Shown here: positions 54,609 through 63,309 of the stretch, one piece after another | Layout: every line of letters starts with the position of its first letter | How positions within the stretch are numbered: position 1 is the first letter of the stretch | From: Phycisphaerae bacterium | GTDB lineage: Bacteria; Planctomycetota; Phycisphaerae; Phycisphaerales; SM1A02 | Length of the DNA: 63,309 nt | Assembly (NCBI GenBank): GCA_002683195.1 | Contig: NYSW01000075.1 | Coordinates: forward strand, 33,056-96,364 | Direction of reading: 5' to 3' | Program-made: the position numbers and the translations under genes | Notes under the pieces: model-generated | What the model was told of the DNA's origin: nothing | What the model saw: only the letters and a program-made list of their open reading frames with translations | Databases searched by the model: none

Positions 54609-57600
54609 GATCCGGCTCGCCTTCGGTTTCATTCCCGTGACCACCGCCACCGGGCGTTTCGATCACCAGTCGATCACCCGCTTCGAGCTCAAAGGCGGCG
54701 ATGCCCGCGAGGGGCTCGACCTTCGAATCCGCCCGCACGATTCGGGCCAGGCCGACCGCCCCCGCGCCACCACCCTCGAGGCCGTACGGTCGCTCGATTC
54801 GATGTTGAGCGAGCAGTGATCCTCGGAGTGGTCGGGTGGCCTCGAGCTCTCGAATCACCCCGTGGCCGCCTCGTCGACGTCCCGACCCACCGGAACCGAC
54901 GCGAATCGTGAATCGCCGGAGTCGGATGGGATAGCGGGATTCCAACACTTCCGGATCGGTGATCCGCGTGTTGGTCATGTGCGTGTGGACGGCATCGCAT
55001 CCAACGAAGTCCGGCCCCGCGCCGGAACCACCGCAGATCGTTTCGTAGTAGCCGAACCCTTCGTCGCCGAGAAGCAGATTGTTCATCGTCCCCTGGCTGC
55101 AGGCCGCGGCGGCGAAGGCCCGGAACAGCGCGTCCACCACTCTCTGGCTGGTTTCGGTGTTGCCGATGGCCACCGCGGGATCCCGGTCGGGATCACCCCC
55201 GAAAGGCGGATCGAGAATCCCCGGTTCCGCCTGGAGATCGACATGCTCGAGCCCGCCTTCGTTCAGCGGAATCGGCTCGGCGGCGACCACCCGAAGCACG
55301 TAGAGGACCGCCGCCCTGACCACGGCGAACGGGGCGTTGAGATTCCCGGGATGAACCTCGCCCGACCCGCGGAAATCGATCGACAGCCGACCGTCGACCC
55401 CGCGAAGCCGGACTCGAATCGGAGTGCCGTCATCGAGCCGTTCCTCCACCGATCGATCCACGCCCTGAAGACGTCGAGCGAGCCGGGCGATCGCCGCGCC
55501 GCATCGAGCTCGAAGGTCGTCGAGATCCGTTCGAAAACGACGATCTCCGATCGCGGCGTGCAGGGCCGAGATTCGCCGCTCGCCCAGACGGTTGGCCGCC
55601 AACTGAGCCGCAAGGTCCGCGAGATTCTCTCCCACCGAACGGGAAGGGTGGACCGCGTCGCGGAGTCGTGCTTCCACCGCGTCGAAGCGGACTTCTCCGC
55701 CGTCGACCAGGAGCATCGGCGGAAACACCACGCCTTCTTCCACCAGCGTGGTGGCGTCCGGAGGCATCGAACCGGGCCGAGTGCCACCGATCTCCGCGTG
55801 GTGGGCTCGATTCACCACGTACGCGATGAGACGGCCACCGGGATCGAAGACCGGAGTCACCAGCGTCAGGTCCGGCAGATGCGAGCCGCCGAAGGCCGGG
55901 TGGTTGACGAGAATCGTGTCGCCTGGTTTCACGTCGATCTCGGACACCACCGACCGGACGCAGTCACCCATCGCTCCAAGGTGCACCGGCATGTGGGGCG
56001 CGTTGACCACCAATCGACCGTCCGCATCCACGATGCCACAGGAATAATCCAGCCGCTCCTTCACGTTCACGCTCAACGCCGTGCGGCGAAGGGTCTCGCC
56101 CATGTCGCGGGCGATCGATTCCAGCCGACACGCCACGATTTCGGTCATCGCCGGCCCGTCGACCATTTCCACCGCCGCGGCCTGCGGATCGCGGCGAAGA
56201 AGGTGGCCGCCATCGGGAAGCGGGGCGGCGATCCAGCCGGGATCGACCACCGTGGTACTGGTGTCCGCCGAGCGGAGCGCCGGCCCCTCGAACTCATCTC
56301 CGTGGCGAGAAGACGTCTTGATCGCTCCCAGCGGGGGATCGCCACCGAAGACGCGGATCGCCGCCAGTTCCACCGGTCGCGGTGGACAGGGACGTCCGTA
56401 TCGAATCGTGAACGCGGATCGAAACCGCTGCTCGATCTCCATCGCATCGCCCGCGGTGGTCCCTTCATCGAAATCCAGATCGATGGTCGAATCCTGACCG
56501 AGCAGGCGACATCGCCACTGCCGGCGTCGGATCGTCGGGGCTTCCACGCCGATCTCGCGGGCCCGGGCCAGGGCGACGCCCTCGACCGCGGCCAGAATCG
56601 CGACGGGATCCGCCTGATCGAGCCTCTGCAGCAGGGAGCGTTCCACCACCCGTTCCCTCGCCGCGGCATCGAGTCCGACCGCGCTCAAGAGTCCGGCATC
56701 ACCGGGGATCAGAATCCGTTCGATGCCCAGACGAGACGCGATGCCGCAGGCGTGCTGCCCCCCGGCACCCCCGAAGGCCACGAGCACGTGGTCGGCGGGG
56801 TCCACCCCTCGGCGGGTGGTGATGGTGCGGATCGCCTCCGCCATGCGTTCATTGGCGAGATCCACGAAACCTCGCAACAGGGACTCCGCCGATCGTCCGC
56901 TGTCCGCGACCACCAGGTCCAACGCGCGGCGGGCCGCCCCGCGATCGATCGGCACCCCGAAGGTCGCAGGATCGGCTCGGTCGAGCAACAGATTCACGTC
57001 GGTGATGGTCAGCGGACCACCGATGCCGTAACACGCGGGGCCGGGATCCGCCCCGGCGGAATCTGGCCCGACCTCCAATCGACCTTCGACCACTCGACAG
57101 ATCGAGCCACCGCCCGCGGCCACGGTGTGCAGGTCCACGCTGGGAATGCGAACGACCGCCTCTCCGACCATGGTGAGGTCGCGAAGATCGGCTCGACCCT
57201 CCGCTCGAGCCACGTCGGTGCTCGTGCCGCCCATGTCGAAACCAACCACGCTCCGAGCGCCGATCGCCGCCGCGGCGTTGATCGCACCGACCACGCCGGC
57301 CGCTGGACCGCTGAGCAGGGTCTCGGCCGGCCTCACCGAATCGACGTCAACCAGTCCGCCACTGCTGGTCATGGCGAGAACCCGATCCTCCGGGCGTCCC
57401 GACGATCGCCCCACACCGAGATCCTCGAGAAAGGAACGAACCACCGGCGAAAGGGCCGCGTCGGCGATGGTGGTTCGGACCCGGGGCACCAGATGAATCT
57501 CCGGGGAGACCTCCGAACCGACCGAGACCCGAATCCCCGGAAGACGGCGACGGACCGCGGAGGCCAAGGCGGCCTCGGGTTCGGGATCACGCCAGGAATG

Positions 57601-58320
57601 CAGAAGACAGATCGCGATGGCCTCGATTCGCTCGGCCTCGACCGCGGCCGCGATCCGCGCAACGACTTCACCGACGTCGATCGGCCTCGCATCACCGCTC
57701 GCTTCCAGATGACGATCGATCGCGACCACGGCATCCGGCGTCAATCGTGGCGGCGAAACATTCAGGGCGAAAAGATCCGGTCGACTCTGATCCCCGATCA
57801 TCGCGAGATCCTCGAAACCGACGGTGGTCACCAGAAGCACCCGTCCGGTTCGCCGGGTCAGCAGCGCGTTGGTCGCCCGGGTGGTCGCGATTCGAAGATC
57901 GACCGTGGGCAACGAGGTGCCGAGCGGGGTGCGGGTCAGGAGATGCACCGCCAGCCGAGGCGCATCGAGACCGGGATCCAACTCCACCAGCGTCCCGTCG
58001 ACCGGCATCGAATACTCACGTGCGTCCCCGCCCACAATCGGCCTCAGCGTCCCGGTCGCCGAAAGAATCCCACAGATCCGGGGATCACCCAGCCGACGAA
58101 CCACCGCACCGGCAAGAAGGATTGCCGGATCATCCTCGCCTCGCATCGAGATCCGACCGCCTTCGACCCGGCCGCGAAGGCGGCCGCTGGAAAGAACCTT
58201 GCGACGGCGAATGCCGCCTCCCGGAATCAGTGCGATCGCATCCGTGAAAGTCCCTCCGGTATCGATGCGGATGTGCCAGGGGGGGAGGAGGTCGGGATTC
58301 AGGGCTTTCCGCATGGACAT
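54577..58320 (-). CDS. 5-oxoprolinase / hydantoinase, HyuA-HyuB fusion
   Basis: A 1247-residue ATP-dependent enzyme that opens 5-oxoproline or hydantoin-type rings. Seen: HyuA half (about 1-690) with the actin-fold start RIDTGGTFTDAIAL, ATTRATNALLTR, FDMGGTSTDVA, and FGGAGGQHACGIA; HyuB half (about 720-1235) with DGPAMTEIVACRLESIARDMGETLRRTALSVNVKERLDYSCG, NHPAFGGSHLPD, HHAEIGG, GNTETSQRVVDAL. The single-chain form resembles eukaryotic-type oxoprolinases and some bacterial ones; bacteria often split it. Glutathione recycling or pyroglutamate salvage is likely. A TATCCT box ends 9 nt before the ATG. Confidence 0.92.
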   Translation of the reverse strand: MSMRKALNPDLLPPWHIRIDTGGTFTDAIALIPGGGIRRRKVLSSGRLRGRVEGGRISMRGEDDPAILLAGAVVRRLGDPRICGILSATGTLRPIVGGDAREYSMPVDGTLVELDPGLDAPRLAVHLLTRTPLGTSLPTVDLRIATTRATNALLTRRTGRVLLVTTVGFEDLAMIGDQSRPDLFALNVSPPRLTPDAVVAIDRHLEASGDARPIDVGEVVARIAAAVEAERIEAIAICLLHSWRDPEPEAALASAVRRRLPGIRVSVGSEVSPEIHLVPRVRTTIADAALSPVVRSFLEDLGVGRSSGRPEDRVLAMTSSGGLVDVDSVRPAETLLSGPAAGVVGAINAAAAIGARSVVGFDMGGTSTDVARAEGRADLRDLTMVGEAVVRIPSVDLHTVAAGGGSICRVVEGRLEVGPDSAGADPGPACYGIGGPLTITDVNLLLDRADPATFGVPIDRGAARRALDLVVADSGRSAESLLRGFVDLANERMAEAIRTITTRRGVDPADHVLVAFGGAGGQHACGIASRLGIERILIPGDAGLLSAVGLDAAARERVVERSLLQRLDQADPVAILAAVEGVALARAREIGVEAPTIRRRQWRCRLLGQDSTIDLDFDEGTTAGDAMEIEQRFRSAFTIRYGRPCPPRPVELAAIRVFGGDPPLGAIKTSSRHGDEFEGPALRSADTSTTVVDPGWIAAPLPDGGHLLRRDPQAAAVEMVDGPAMTEIVACRLESIARDMGETLRRTALSVNVKERLDYSCGIVDADGRLVVNAPHMPVHLGAMGDCVRSVVSEIDVKPGDTILVNHPAFGGSHLPDLTLVTPVFDPGGRLIAYVVNRAHHAEIGGTRPGSMPPDATTLVEEGVVFPPMLLVDGGEVRFDAVEARLRDAVHPSRSVGENLADLAAQLAANRLGERRISALHAAIGDRRFRTDLDDLRARCGAAIARLARRLQGVDRSVEERLDDGTPIRVRLRGVDGRLSIDFRGSGEVHPGNLNAPFAVVRAAVLYVLRVVAAEPIPLNEGGLEHVDLQAEPGILDPPFGGDPDRDPAVAIGNTETSQRVVDALFRAFAAAACSQGTMNNLLLGDEGFGYYETICGGSGAGPDFVGCDAVHTHMTNTRITDPEVLESRYPIRLRRFTIRVGSGGSGRRRGGHGVIRELEATRPLRGSLLAQHRIERPYGLEGGGAGAVGLARIVRADSKVEPLAGIAAFELEAGDRLVIETPGGGGHGNETEGEPDLKRQGRTGTG

Positions 58321-58392
58321 GGCGGTTGGAGGATACGCCCTCGAAAGACCGACTATCCTCGGAGGGTTGAATTCCACCGTACGGAGTCGCTG

Positions 58393-58923
58393 ATGCCCCC
58401 GTTGAAGTCCATGTTCCTCGCCCTGGCCGCGTCCGCCGCCCTCGTGCAGATCGGCTGTTCGGGAAGTGAAACGCCGACCGGGACCGCGCCGAGCGGCATG
58501 TTCACCGTCTCGCTCGAGGATTTCGCGGGAAACCGGGTCGACCTGGCGGACCATTCCGGCCGTCCGATGCTGATCGAGGTGTGGGCGACCTGGTGCGGAC
58601 CGTGTCGACGGGTTCGCTCGATCATCAAGGCGAACCAGGCGGAACTGGAATCCGTGGCCACCCTGGTCGGGGTGAGCGTGGACGAGGGTGGTGCTCCGAC
58701 GGTCGAAGCCTATCTCCGGAAGTCCCCGAGCCCGGGCATGCTGGAATATCTCGTGACGCCGCAATTCCGAGCCGCCATCGCGCCATACGACACCTCCAAC
58801 ACCATTCCCAAGCTCGTCTACGTGACCCCTGACGGACGCATCGCGAACATCTCCTACGGCGTCAACTCCGCCAATTTCATGATCAGCCTGCTGCGAAATC
58901 TTCGTGTCCGGGATGCGGACTGA
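58393..58923 (+). CDS. Thioredoxin-fold lipoprotein
   Basis: A 176-residue exported protein with a signal sequence ending in a lipobox-like VQIGC (Cys22), then a thioredoxin domain with EVWATWCGPCRRVRS and a cis-Pro region TIPKLVYVTPDG. It probably reduces or oxidises thiols at the outer face of a membrane. ATG has GGAG 8 nt upstream. waaA follows after 3 bp, so it heads a waaA-thiL operon. Confidence 0.85.
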   Translation: MPPLKSMFLALAASAALVQIGCSGSETPTGTAPSGMFTVSLEDFAGNRVDLADHSGRPMLIEVWATWCGPCRRVRSIIKANQAELESVATLVGVSVDEGGAPTVEAYLRKSPSPGMLEYLVTPQFRAAIAPYDTSNTIPKLVYVTPDGRIANISYGVNSANFMISLLRNLRVRDAD

Positions 58924-58926
58924 ACC

Positions 58927-60183
58927 GTGCCACGCCCCCTCGATGCCGCCTACGCCGCCGCCGCCATCGCCGCGAGTCCGATCTGGATTCCGCGGATGGT
59001 TCGCACCGGCAAACATCGAACCGACTGGGCCGGCCGATTCGGCCGTGGCGAGTCCCTTCCCGCGACCGAGACGCCTCGAGTCCTGCTCCACGCGGTGTCG
59101 GTGGGGGAGGTCAACGCGACGGATCTGCTGGTGGATGATCTGCGTCAGGGTTCTCCGGAGATCGAACCGGTGATCGCGACCATGACCGACACGGGATTCG
59201 ATCGCGCGACCTCGCTGTTCCGTGGGCGTTGCGAGGTGGTGCGATTTCCGTTCGACACCAGCGGGGCGGTTCGCCGATTTCTCGACCGGATCCGGCCCGA
59301 CGCGATCGGCCTGGTCGAACTCGAGGTCTGGCCGAACTTCCTCGGCGAATGTCGCCGCCGCGGGATTCCGGTCGCGGTGGTCAATGGCCGTCTCAGCGAA
59401 CGCAGTTATGCCCGGTACCGAAGGCTCGGCCCCATCGCGCGGGGTTTCTTTCGACCGCTCGCCGCGGTCGCGGCTCAGGATGAGACCTACGCAGAACGCT
59501 TCCGAGGCGTGGGCGTCCCCGCGGAACGGGTCTCCACCATCGGCAGCATGAAGTGGGACACCGCCCGGATCGCGGACGAGGTTCCGGGGGCGGACGAGCT
59601 CGCAGCGGCCCTGGGCATCGATCGCCACCGGCCGCTGGTGGTCGCGGGCAGTACCGCGCCCGGCGAGCACCAACTGCTCCGCGATGCCGTCCCCGCCGAT
59701 GTCCAGCTTCTCTGCGCCCCGCGAAAGCCGGAATGGTTCGATGATGCCGCTCATGATCTCGCAGGCTGCGCCCGGCGAAGCCGGGGGGATCGAGGATCCT
59801 GCACCGGAAGGTTCCTGCTCGACACCATCGGCGAGCTTCGCGCCGCGTACGGCCTTGCCGACCTGGTGATCGTCGGACGCACCTTCGTCGACCTCGGAGG
59901 AAGCGACATGATCGAACCGGTGGCCCTCGGCCGACCGACGATCATCGGCCCGGACACCGGGCATTTCCAGGTGATCGCCGGCGACCTCGAAGCGGCAGGA
60001 GGCGTTCGCCGTTGCAGCCGGGAGGATCTCGCCTCGACCGTTCGGAAGTTGCTCGAGGATCAGCCCGCTCGTCGCACCATGGTCGATCAGGGTCGAGCCC
60101 TCATCCGCGACCGACAAGGTGCCACCCACCGACTCGGTGATCTGATGCGCTCGCTCGCGGCGCCGAAGCCGGGTTCGACATGA
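58927..60183 (+). CDS. waaA: 3-deoxy-D-manno-octulosonic acid (Kdo) transferase
   Basis: WaaA (KdtA, 418 residues) adds Kdo to lipid A precursor at the inner membrane. Seen: the N-terminal anchor (AAYAAAAIAASPIWIP), LLHAVSVGEVNA, VELEVWPNFLGE, VVNGRLSERSY, IGSMKWD, AGSTAPGEHQLL, and the C-terminal VGRTFVDLGGSDMIEPVALGRPTIIGP. These cover the GT30 acceptor and CMP-Kdo donor sites. Evidence that the organism makes lipopolysaccharide. GTG start 3 bp after the thioredoxin gene; overlaps thiL by 4 bp. Confidence 0.92.
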   Translation: MPRPLDAAYAAAAIAASPIWIPRMVRTGKHRTDWAGRFGRGESLPATETPRVLLHAVSVGEVNATDLLVDDLRQGSPEIEPVIATMTDTGFDRATSLFRGRCEVVRFPFDTSGAVRRFLDRIRPDAIGLVELEVWPNFLGECRRRGIPVAVVNGRLSERSYARYRRLGPIARGFFRPLAAVAAQDETYAERFRGVGVPAERVSTIGSMKWDTARIADEVPGADELAAALGIDRHRPLVVAGSTAPGEHQLLRDAVPADVQLLCAPRKPEWFDDAAHDLAGCARRSRGDRGSCTGRFLLDTIGELRAAYGLADLVIVGRTFVDLGGSDMIEPVALGRPTIIGPDTGHFQVIAGDLEAAGGVRRCSREDLASTVRKLLEDQPARRTMVDQGRALIRDRQGATHRLGDLMRSLAAPKPGST

Positions 60184-61148
60184 CCGACCCCGCTCGAATC
60201 GATCCGCCGGAATCCGAATCGGGCCCGCTTTCGGAGCGCCGACTTCATCGCCACTTCGGAGAGGTCGGGCGTACCCTGCCCCCGGAAGTCCTGCTCGGCC
60301 CCGGCGACGACATGGCCATGGTCGAGCACCGGGGCCCCGTACTGGTGGCCGCCGACCAGGTGGTGCTCGGGCGACACGTCCGACTCGACGAATCCCCACG
60401 GGCCATCGGACGCAAGGCGGTGCTTCGAAACCTCAGTGACGTCGCGGCCATGGCCGCTCGCCCCTTCGCCATGGTGGCGACCGCCACCCTCGGTCCGAAT
60501 TGTGATCACGAATGGGCTCGCGCACTCCATGAAGGCCTGAACGAGACCGGACTAGAGTGGGGGACTCCACTGGTCGGCGGCGACCTCGCCACCCATTCGA
60601 TCCCTGAAGGTCCGACCGTGGTGAGCGTGACCATTCTCGCCCGCCCCGTGCTGCCCGAGGACCGCGTGGTGACCAGGACCGGGGCGCAAGCCGGAGATCT
60701 GCTGGTGACCACCGGCCGACTGGGCGGAAGTCTCGATCCGGATGGCGGGGGACGCCATCTCGATTTCACACCTCGAATCGAAGAAGCGATCGAGCTCGCC
60801 GAAGTCCTTGGTCCCGATCTGGTCTCGATGATGGATCTCAGCGACGGGCTCGCCCAGGATTCGGGTCGCCTCGCTCTGGCGGCCGGGGCGGTGGCGCATC
60901 TGGATGCGTCGGCGATTCCGACGTCGCCCGGCTGTGACTGGCGGCGAGCGGTCGCGGATGGCGAGGACTACGAACTGCTTCTGGCTTGCCGAATTCCCCC
61001 GCCCTCCGAGGTGCTCGGCACACCGGTGACCGTGATCGGGCGACTGGAGGAACCCGACGGGGATCCCGCCGGCGCGGTGATCGTCGTGGAGGGCCGGAAA
61101 CGACATCGCATCGAGCATCTGGGCTGGGAACACCGTACTGCGGAATGA
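60180..61148 (+). CDS. thiL: Thiamine-monophosphate kinase
   Basis: ThiL (322 residues) phosphorylates thiamine monophosphate to the active cofactor. Seen: GPGDDMAMVE, VAADQVVLGRHV, KAVLRNLSDVAAMAARPF, LVGGDLATH, VTTGRLGGS, MMDLSDGLAQDSGRLA, and VADGEDYELLLAC, all ThiL/AIR-synthase fold motifs for ATP and Mg binding. It begins inside the waaA stop (ATGA). The thiL-tsaE order that follows is common in bacteria. Confidence 0.94.
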   Translation: MTDPARIDPPESESGPLSERRLHRHFGEVGRTLPPEVLLGPGDDMAMVEHRGPVLVAADQVVLGRHVRLDESPRAIGRKAVLRNLSDVAAMAARPFAMVATATLGPNCDHEWARALHEGLNETGLEWGTPLVGGDLATHSIPEGPTVVSVTILARPVLPEDRVVTRTGAQAGDLLVTTGRLGGSLDPDGGGRHLDFTPRIEEAIELAEVLGPDLVSMMDLSDGLAQDSGRLALAAGAVAHLDASAIPTSPGCDWRRAVADGEDYELLLACRIPPPSEVLGTPVTVIGRLEEPDGDPAGAVIVVEGRKRHRIEHLGWEHRTAE

Positions 61149-61175
61149 AACCGGCACCGCCCGCCATCGACCCCG

Positions 61176-61187
61176 TACACTCGGGAC
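61176..61187 (+). promoter_or_regulatory. TACACT box 6 nt before the tsaE-yacG ATG
   Basis: TACACT (61176-61181) plus CGGGAC runs into the ATG at 61188 with no ribosome site. The fusion gene may be transcribed alone as a leaderless mRNA even though it lies 40 bp after thiL. Confidence 0.5.
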
Positions 61188-61874
61188 ATGGACCAAGCGA
61201 CTCATCTCATCCGCATGGACTGCCCGCACGAGGAGGCCACCGAACGCCTCGGCGAGATCATCGCCGAACTCGTCGATCGTCCGGTCTGCATCGCGCTGGA
61301 GGGTGAACTTGGTGCGGGCAAGACCCGTCTCGCCCGTGGACTCGCCCGCGGCCTCGGCCTCGATCCGAACGTCATCTCCAGTCCGACCTTCGTGATCCAC
61401 GTCGAACATCTGGGTGAAGGGGAGGGTTCGGCCTGTCTGAGTCACCTCGACGCCTATCGAACCCGCGGGGTCGAAGAACTCGAATCCATCGGCTTCGACG
61501 AGCTCCTGGAAGATCCTCGTCGGCTGGTGGCCATCGAGTGGGCGTCCCGGATCGGCGATGCCCTGCCCGAATCACGGATCGAGATCCGACTGGATCATCG
61601 GGATCCGCAGACCCGGGCGGCGACGGTCCTTGATCTCCGAAACGATCCCCGGGCTCGCTTGCGACTGCGGGAGGCGCTCGAAGCCAGAGCGGGAGCCTGG
61701 AGCACCACGCTCGGAGGGGAGAAGACCTGTCCGACCTGCGGAAAGACCTGCGAGGATGCAGAGGCCAGACCATTCTGCTCCTCACGCTGCCGACTGGTGG
61801 ACCTTCAAGCGTGGTTCGGAGACGAGTACGCGATCTCCCGCCCGCTCGATGCGACCGACTTCCTCGAGGACTAG
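61188..61874 (+). CDS. TsaE ATPase fused to a YacG-type zinc ribbon
   Basis: A 228-residue two-domain protein in one uninterrupted frame. Residues 1 to about 165 are TsaE, the ATPase of the tRNA t6A37-modifying complex: Walker A GELGAGKT (39-46), ISSPTFVI, HLDAYR, and VAIEWASRI. Residues about 180-228 match YacG, a small DNA gyrase inhibitor: CPTCGKT, PFCSSRCRLVDLQAWFGDEYAI, with zinc ligands C181, C184, C197 and C201. Both are normally separate proteins (about 150 and 65 residues). No other TsaB/C/D subunit is nearby. Confidence 0.88.
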   Translation: MDQATHLIRMDCPHEEATERLGEIIAELVDRPVCIALEGELGAGKTRLARGLARGLGLDPNVISSPTFVIHVEHLGEGEGSACLSHLDAYRTRGVEELESIGFDELLEDPRRLVAIEWASRIGDALPESRIEIRLDHRDPQTRAATVLDLRNDPRARLRLREALEARAGAWSTTLGGEKTCPTCGKTCEDAEARPFCSSRCRLVDLQAWFGDEYAISRPLDATDFLED

Positions 61875-61899
61875 CTCCGCGTCCGGTCCCCGACCCGGA

Positions 61900-63309
61900 T
61901 CAAGGGCAGAATCCCCATCCGACCAGCAGGAATCCGAGGTCTTCGGATCCCACCATTCCGTTGCCGCTGATGTCCGCGTCGGAGTCCGTGGTTCCCCACG
62001 CCACCAACAGGGCACCGAGGTCCGACGAATCGACCGTGCGATCATGGTTGATGTCGCCGTCACACGCCGGATAGATCTCGATCGGTGCGCCGGGTGACAG
62101 GTCACGACCATCGAAACCCGGAAAGTCCGATCGATATCGCTCGGCCCGAAAGACCGCATTGGGCACGCCACCGCCGGGCCCGCCGCCTCCACCACTCGGT
62201 GGATTCTCTCCTTGATTCATCGGCCCGCCGTTGTCCAGGGGCGTGATGTATCGCCAGACCTCGGTGCCATCCGCTCGAACTTCGAAGAAACGACCATCAG
62301 CACCGGAACAGATCAGGGTGTTTCCGTTGGACAGGCGTTCCGCCCCCGAGATGTAGCTGGAATAGAAGTCCGACGGGTTCGAAGCGATGTAGATCCACTC
62401 CGGCGCCTGCGGTTCGAACGCCCGTCCGTTTCGAAGGTCGTACGTGCCGTCCCGCAGAAGCGGGGTTCGAATCTGTTCGATCGAACTGTAGTCGGTGCCG
62501 GGCCGGCCATTCCCGTTGTTGAAGATGATGATGCCGGGATGGCCGGGCATTCCCGGACGGATCCATTTGGGATCATGCTGTCCGAAGAGTTTCTGATCGG
62601 CGGCGCCGCCGCGATCGTAGGTCGCGGGATTGCCCCACCGGTAGAGCAGGTCTCCCGCGGGTCCTGCGGCCTCCTGCGTGGTGGTGTCGTGATCGATGAT
62701 CCAGATCTCATTGAAACTTCTGGAACTGATCACGATCTGATCCAGATCGGGGTTGTAGTCCAGACCATTGCAATGCAACCAGTCCGAGGAGTTTCCCTGA
62801 CGATGATTGATGTCGATGCGATGAGGATGTTCGGCGGGATCACCGTAATTCGGGCGGGACGGATCGTAATCCTGGATGAGGTGATCCCATGCGTGCCATT
62901 CCCAGACGATCGTCCCGCCGGAACTCCCCGTGGGCTGCACCTCGATGATCTTGTCGGGCCAGAGGGAACTGCCGTAGGTGCCGGGAATCCGACCGGCGGC
63001 CTGAGCCTGGGACGATGATTTCGATTCCCAGGCGATGGCGAGGATGTTCCCGTTCGGAAGCACCTCGATGTCGTGATGCATCCGGTAGGCGTTGTTGATG
63101 TGGGTGAAACTCCACTCGAGCTGATCGTCCCAGCTTCGACGTTCGATCCGGCCTCCGGCCGCCCCGCCACTGATGGAACTGCTGGTTCCCGGGTTGGCGG
63201 TTCGAATGAGATCCCCGTCCTCGGTCAGGTAGACCGAATTGGCGGCGCGGTAGGAGCTCGTCCAACGATTCACCACCCGACCGAGTGAATCGATCAGGAA
63301 GGTGTCGGT
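61900..63309 (-). CDS. Arylsulfotransferase-like secreted protein with dockerin-like C-terminus, N-terminus outside window
   Basis: The gene enters from the right edge; 469 residues are visible and the frame is open at 63309 (reading TFLIDSLGRVVNRW). Seen: an arylsulfotransferase-type beta-propeller core (YRMHHDIEVLPNGNILAI, HDPKWI, NGNTLICSGADGRFFEV), a Gly-rich linker, and a terminal two-turn dockerin-like calcium module (CDGDINHDRTVDSSDLGALL, DISGNGMVGSEDLGFLL) ending WGFCP. The latter is common at C-termini of Phycisphaerae secreted proteins and may direct surface attachment. Sulfotransferase activity cannot be confirmed from this part. Confidence 0.82.
   Translation of the reverse strand, partial: TDTFLIDSLGRVVNRWTSSYRAANSVYLTEDGDLIRTANPGTSSSISGGAAGGRIERRSWDDQLEWSFTHINNAYRMHHDIEVLPNGNILAIAWESKSSSQAQAAGRIPGTYGSSLWPDKIIEVQPTGSSGGTIVWEWHAWDHLIQDYDPSRPNYGDPAEHPHRIDINHRQGNSSDWLHCNGLDYNPDLDQIVISSRSFNEIWIIDHDTTTQEAAGPAGDLLYRWGNPATYDRGGAADQKLFGQHDPKWIRPGMPGHPGIIIFNNGNGRPGTDYSSIEQIRTPLLRDGTYDLRNGRAFEPQAPEWIYIASNPSDFYSSYISGAERLSNGNTLICSGADGRFFEVRADGTEVWRYITPLDNGGPMNQGENPPSGGGGGPGGGVPNAVFRAERYRSDFPGFDGRDLSPGAPIEIYPACDGDINHDRTVDSSDLGALLVAWGTTDSDADISGNGMVGSEDLGFLLVGWGFCP

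Noticed and set aside
54862..58923. A 1353-codon plus-strand open frame whose last 176 codons are the thioredoxin lipoprotein
   Set aside because: All but the end is antisense to the well-supported oxoprolinase. The translated part is Arg/His/Gly-rich without family similarity, as expected for a GC-rich shadow frame. Only the part from 58393 is kept.
60180..61148. TPP riboswitch linked to thiL
   Set aside because: thiL starts inside the waaA stop codon with no leader, and no THI-box sequence was seen.

Overview
This is a GC-rich stretch of chromosome, almost certainly from a planctomycete and most likely the Phycisphaerae/Phycisphaerales. The pointers are a DUF1501 Tat protein paired with a planctomycete-type cytochrome (PSCyt1/DUF1549/DUF1553), a secreted protein ending in a dockerin-like GDINHDRTVDSSDLG repeat, a greatly enlarged SecA, and a full Gram-negative envelope gene set (waaA, lnt, accD, mreBCD). 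No phage, insertion sequence, CRISPR array or integration site is visible. The window reads as housekeeping chromosome with lineage-specific blocks.

Layout. 1-15.8 kb: ispG (3' end cut off), a NupG-like MFS carrier, topA, miaA and pgk, a thioredoxin-like protein, then a co-directional run rpe / catalytically degenerate histidine phosphatase / accD / lnt / HEAT lipoprotein / MreC-like coiled-coil protein / small membrane protein, closed by a clear terminator. 16-22.9 kb: mreB-mreC-mreD, a left-handed beta-helix sugar-nucleotide enzyme, polA and tRNA-Asp. 22.9-28.4 kb: an intergenic patch of short tandem repeats, a redoxin, an ECF sigma factor with a membrane zinc-ribbon protein, a NarL-type regulator, a hybrid histidine kinase and tRNA-Lys. 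28.4-35.5 kb: secA, a small hypothetical protein, a copper-type P-ATPase and a CAT-anticodon tRNA. 35.6-43.6 kb: one minus-strand block of six genes (ABC ATPase, His-rich ABC permease, LysM/DUF3299 protein, an inactive-looking M14 peptidase homologue, an active-looking M14 peptidase, a BaiN-type flavoprotein). 43.7-54.6 kb: K+ channel, DUF1501/cytochrome pair, YpdA-like reductase, UbiB-like kinase, coiled-coil protein, DUF3553 protein, YmdB. 54.6-63.3 kb: fused 5-oxoprolinase, thioredoxin lipoprotein-waaA-thiL, a TsaE-YacG fusion, and an arylsulfotransferase-like secreted protein cut by the window end.

The strongest pattern not explained by the gene list is in translation and transcription starts. 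Nine genes that head transcription units have a TANNNT box ending exactly 6 or 7 nt before the start codon and no Shine-Dalgarno sequence, whereas many downstream or other genes carry AGGA/GGAG-type sites. This is the signature of leaderless mRNAs. tRNA-Lys has the same geometry relative to its own first base. Other points of interest are the TsaE-YacG fusion, pseudoenzymes beside working relatives, repeated W-x4-G modules inside SecA, and an MreC-like protein upstream of mreBCD.
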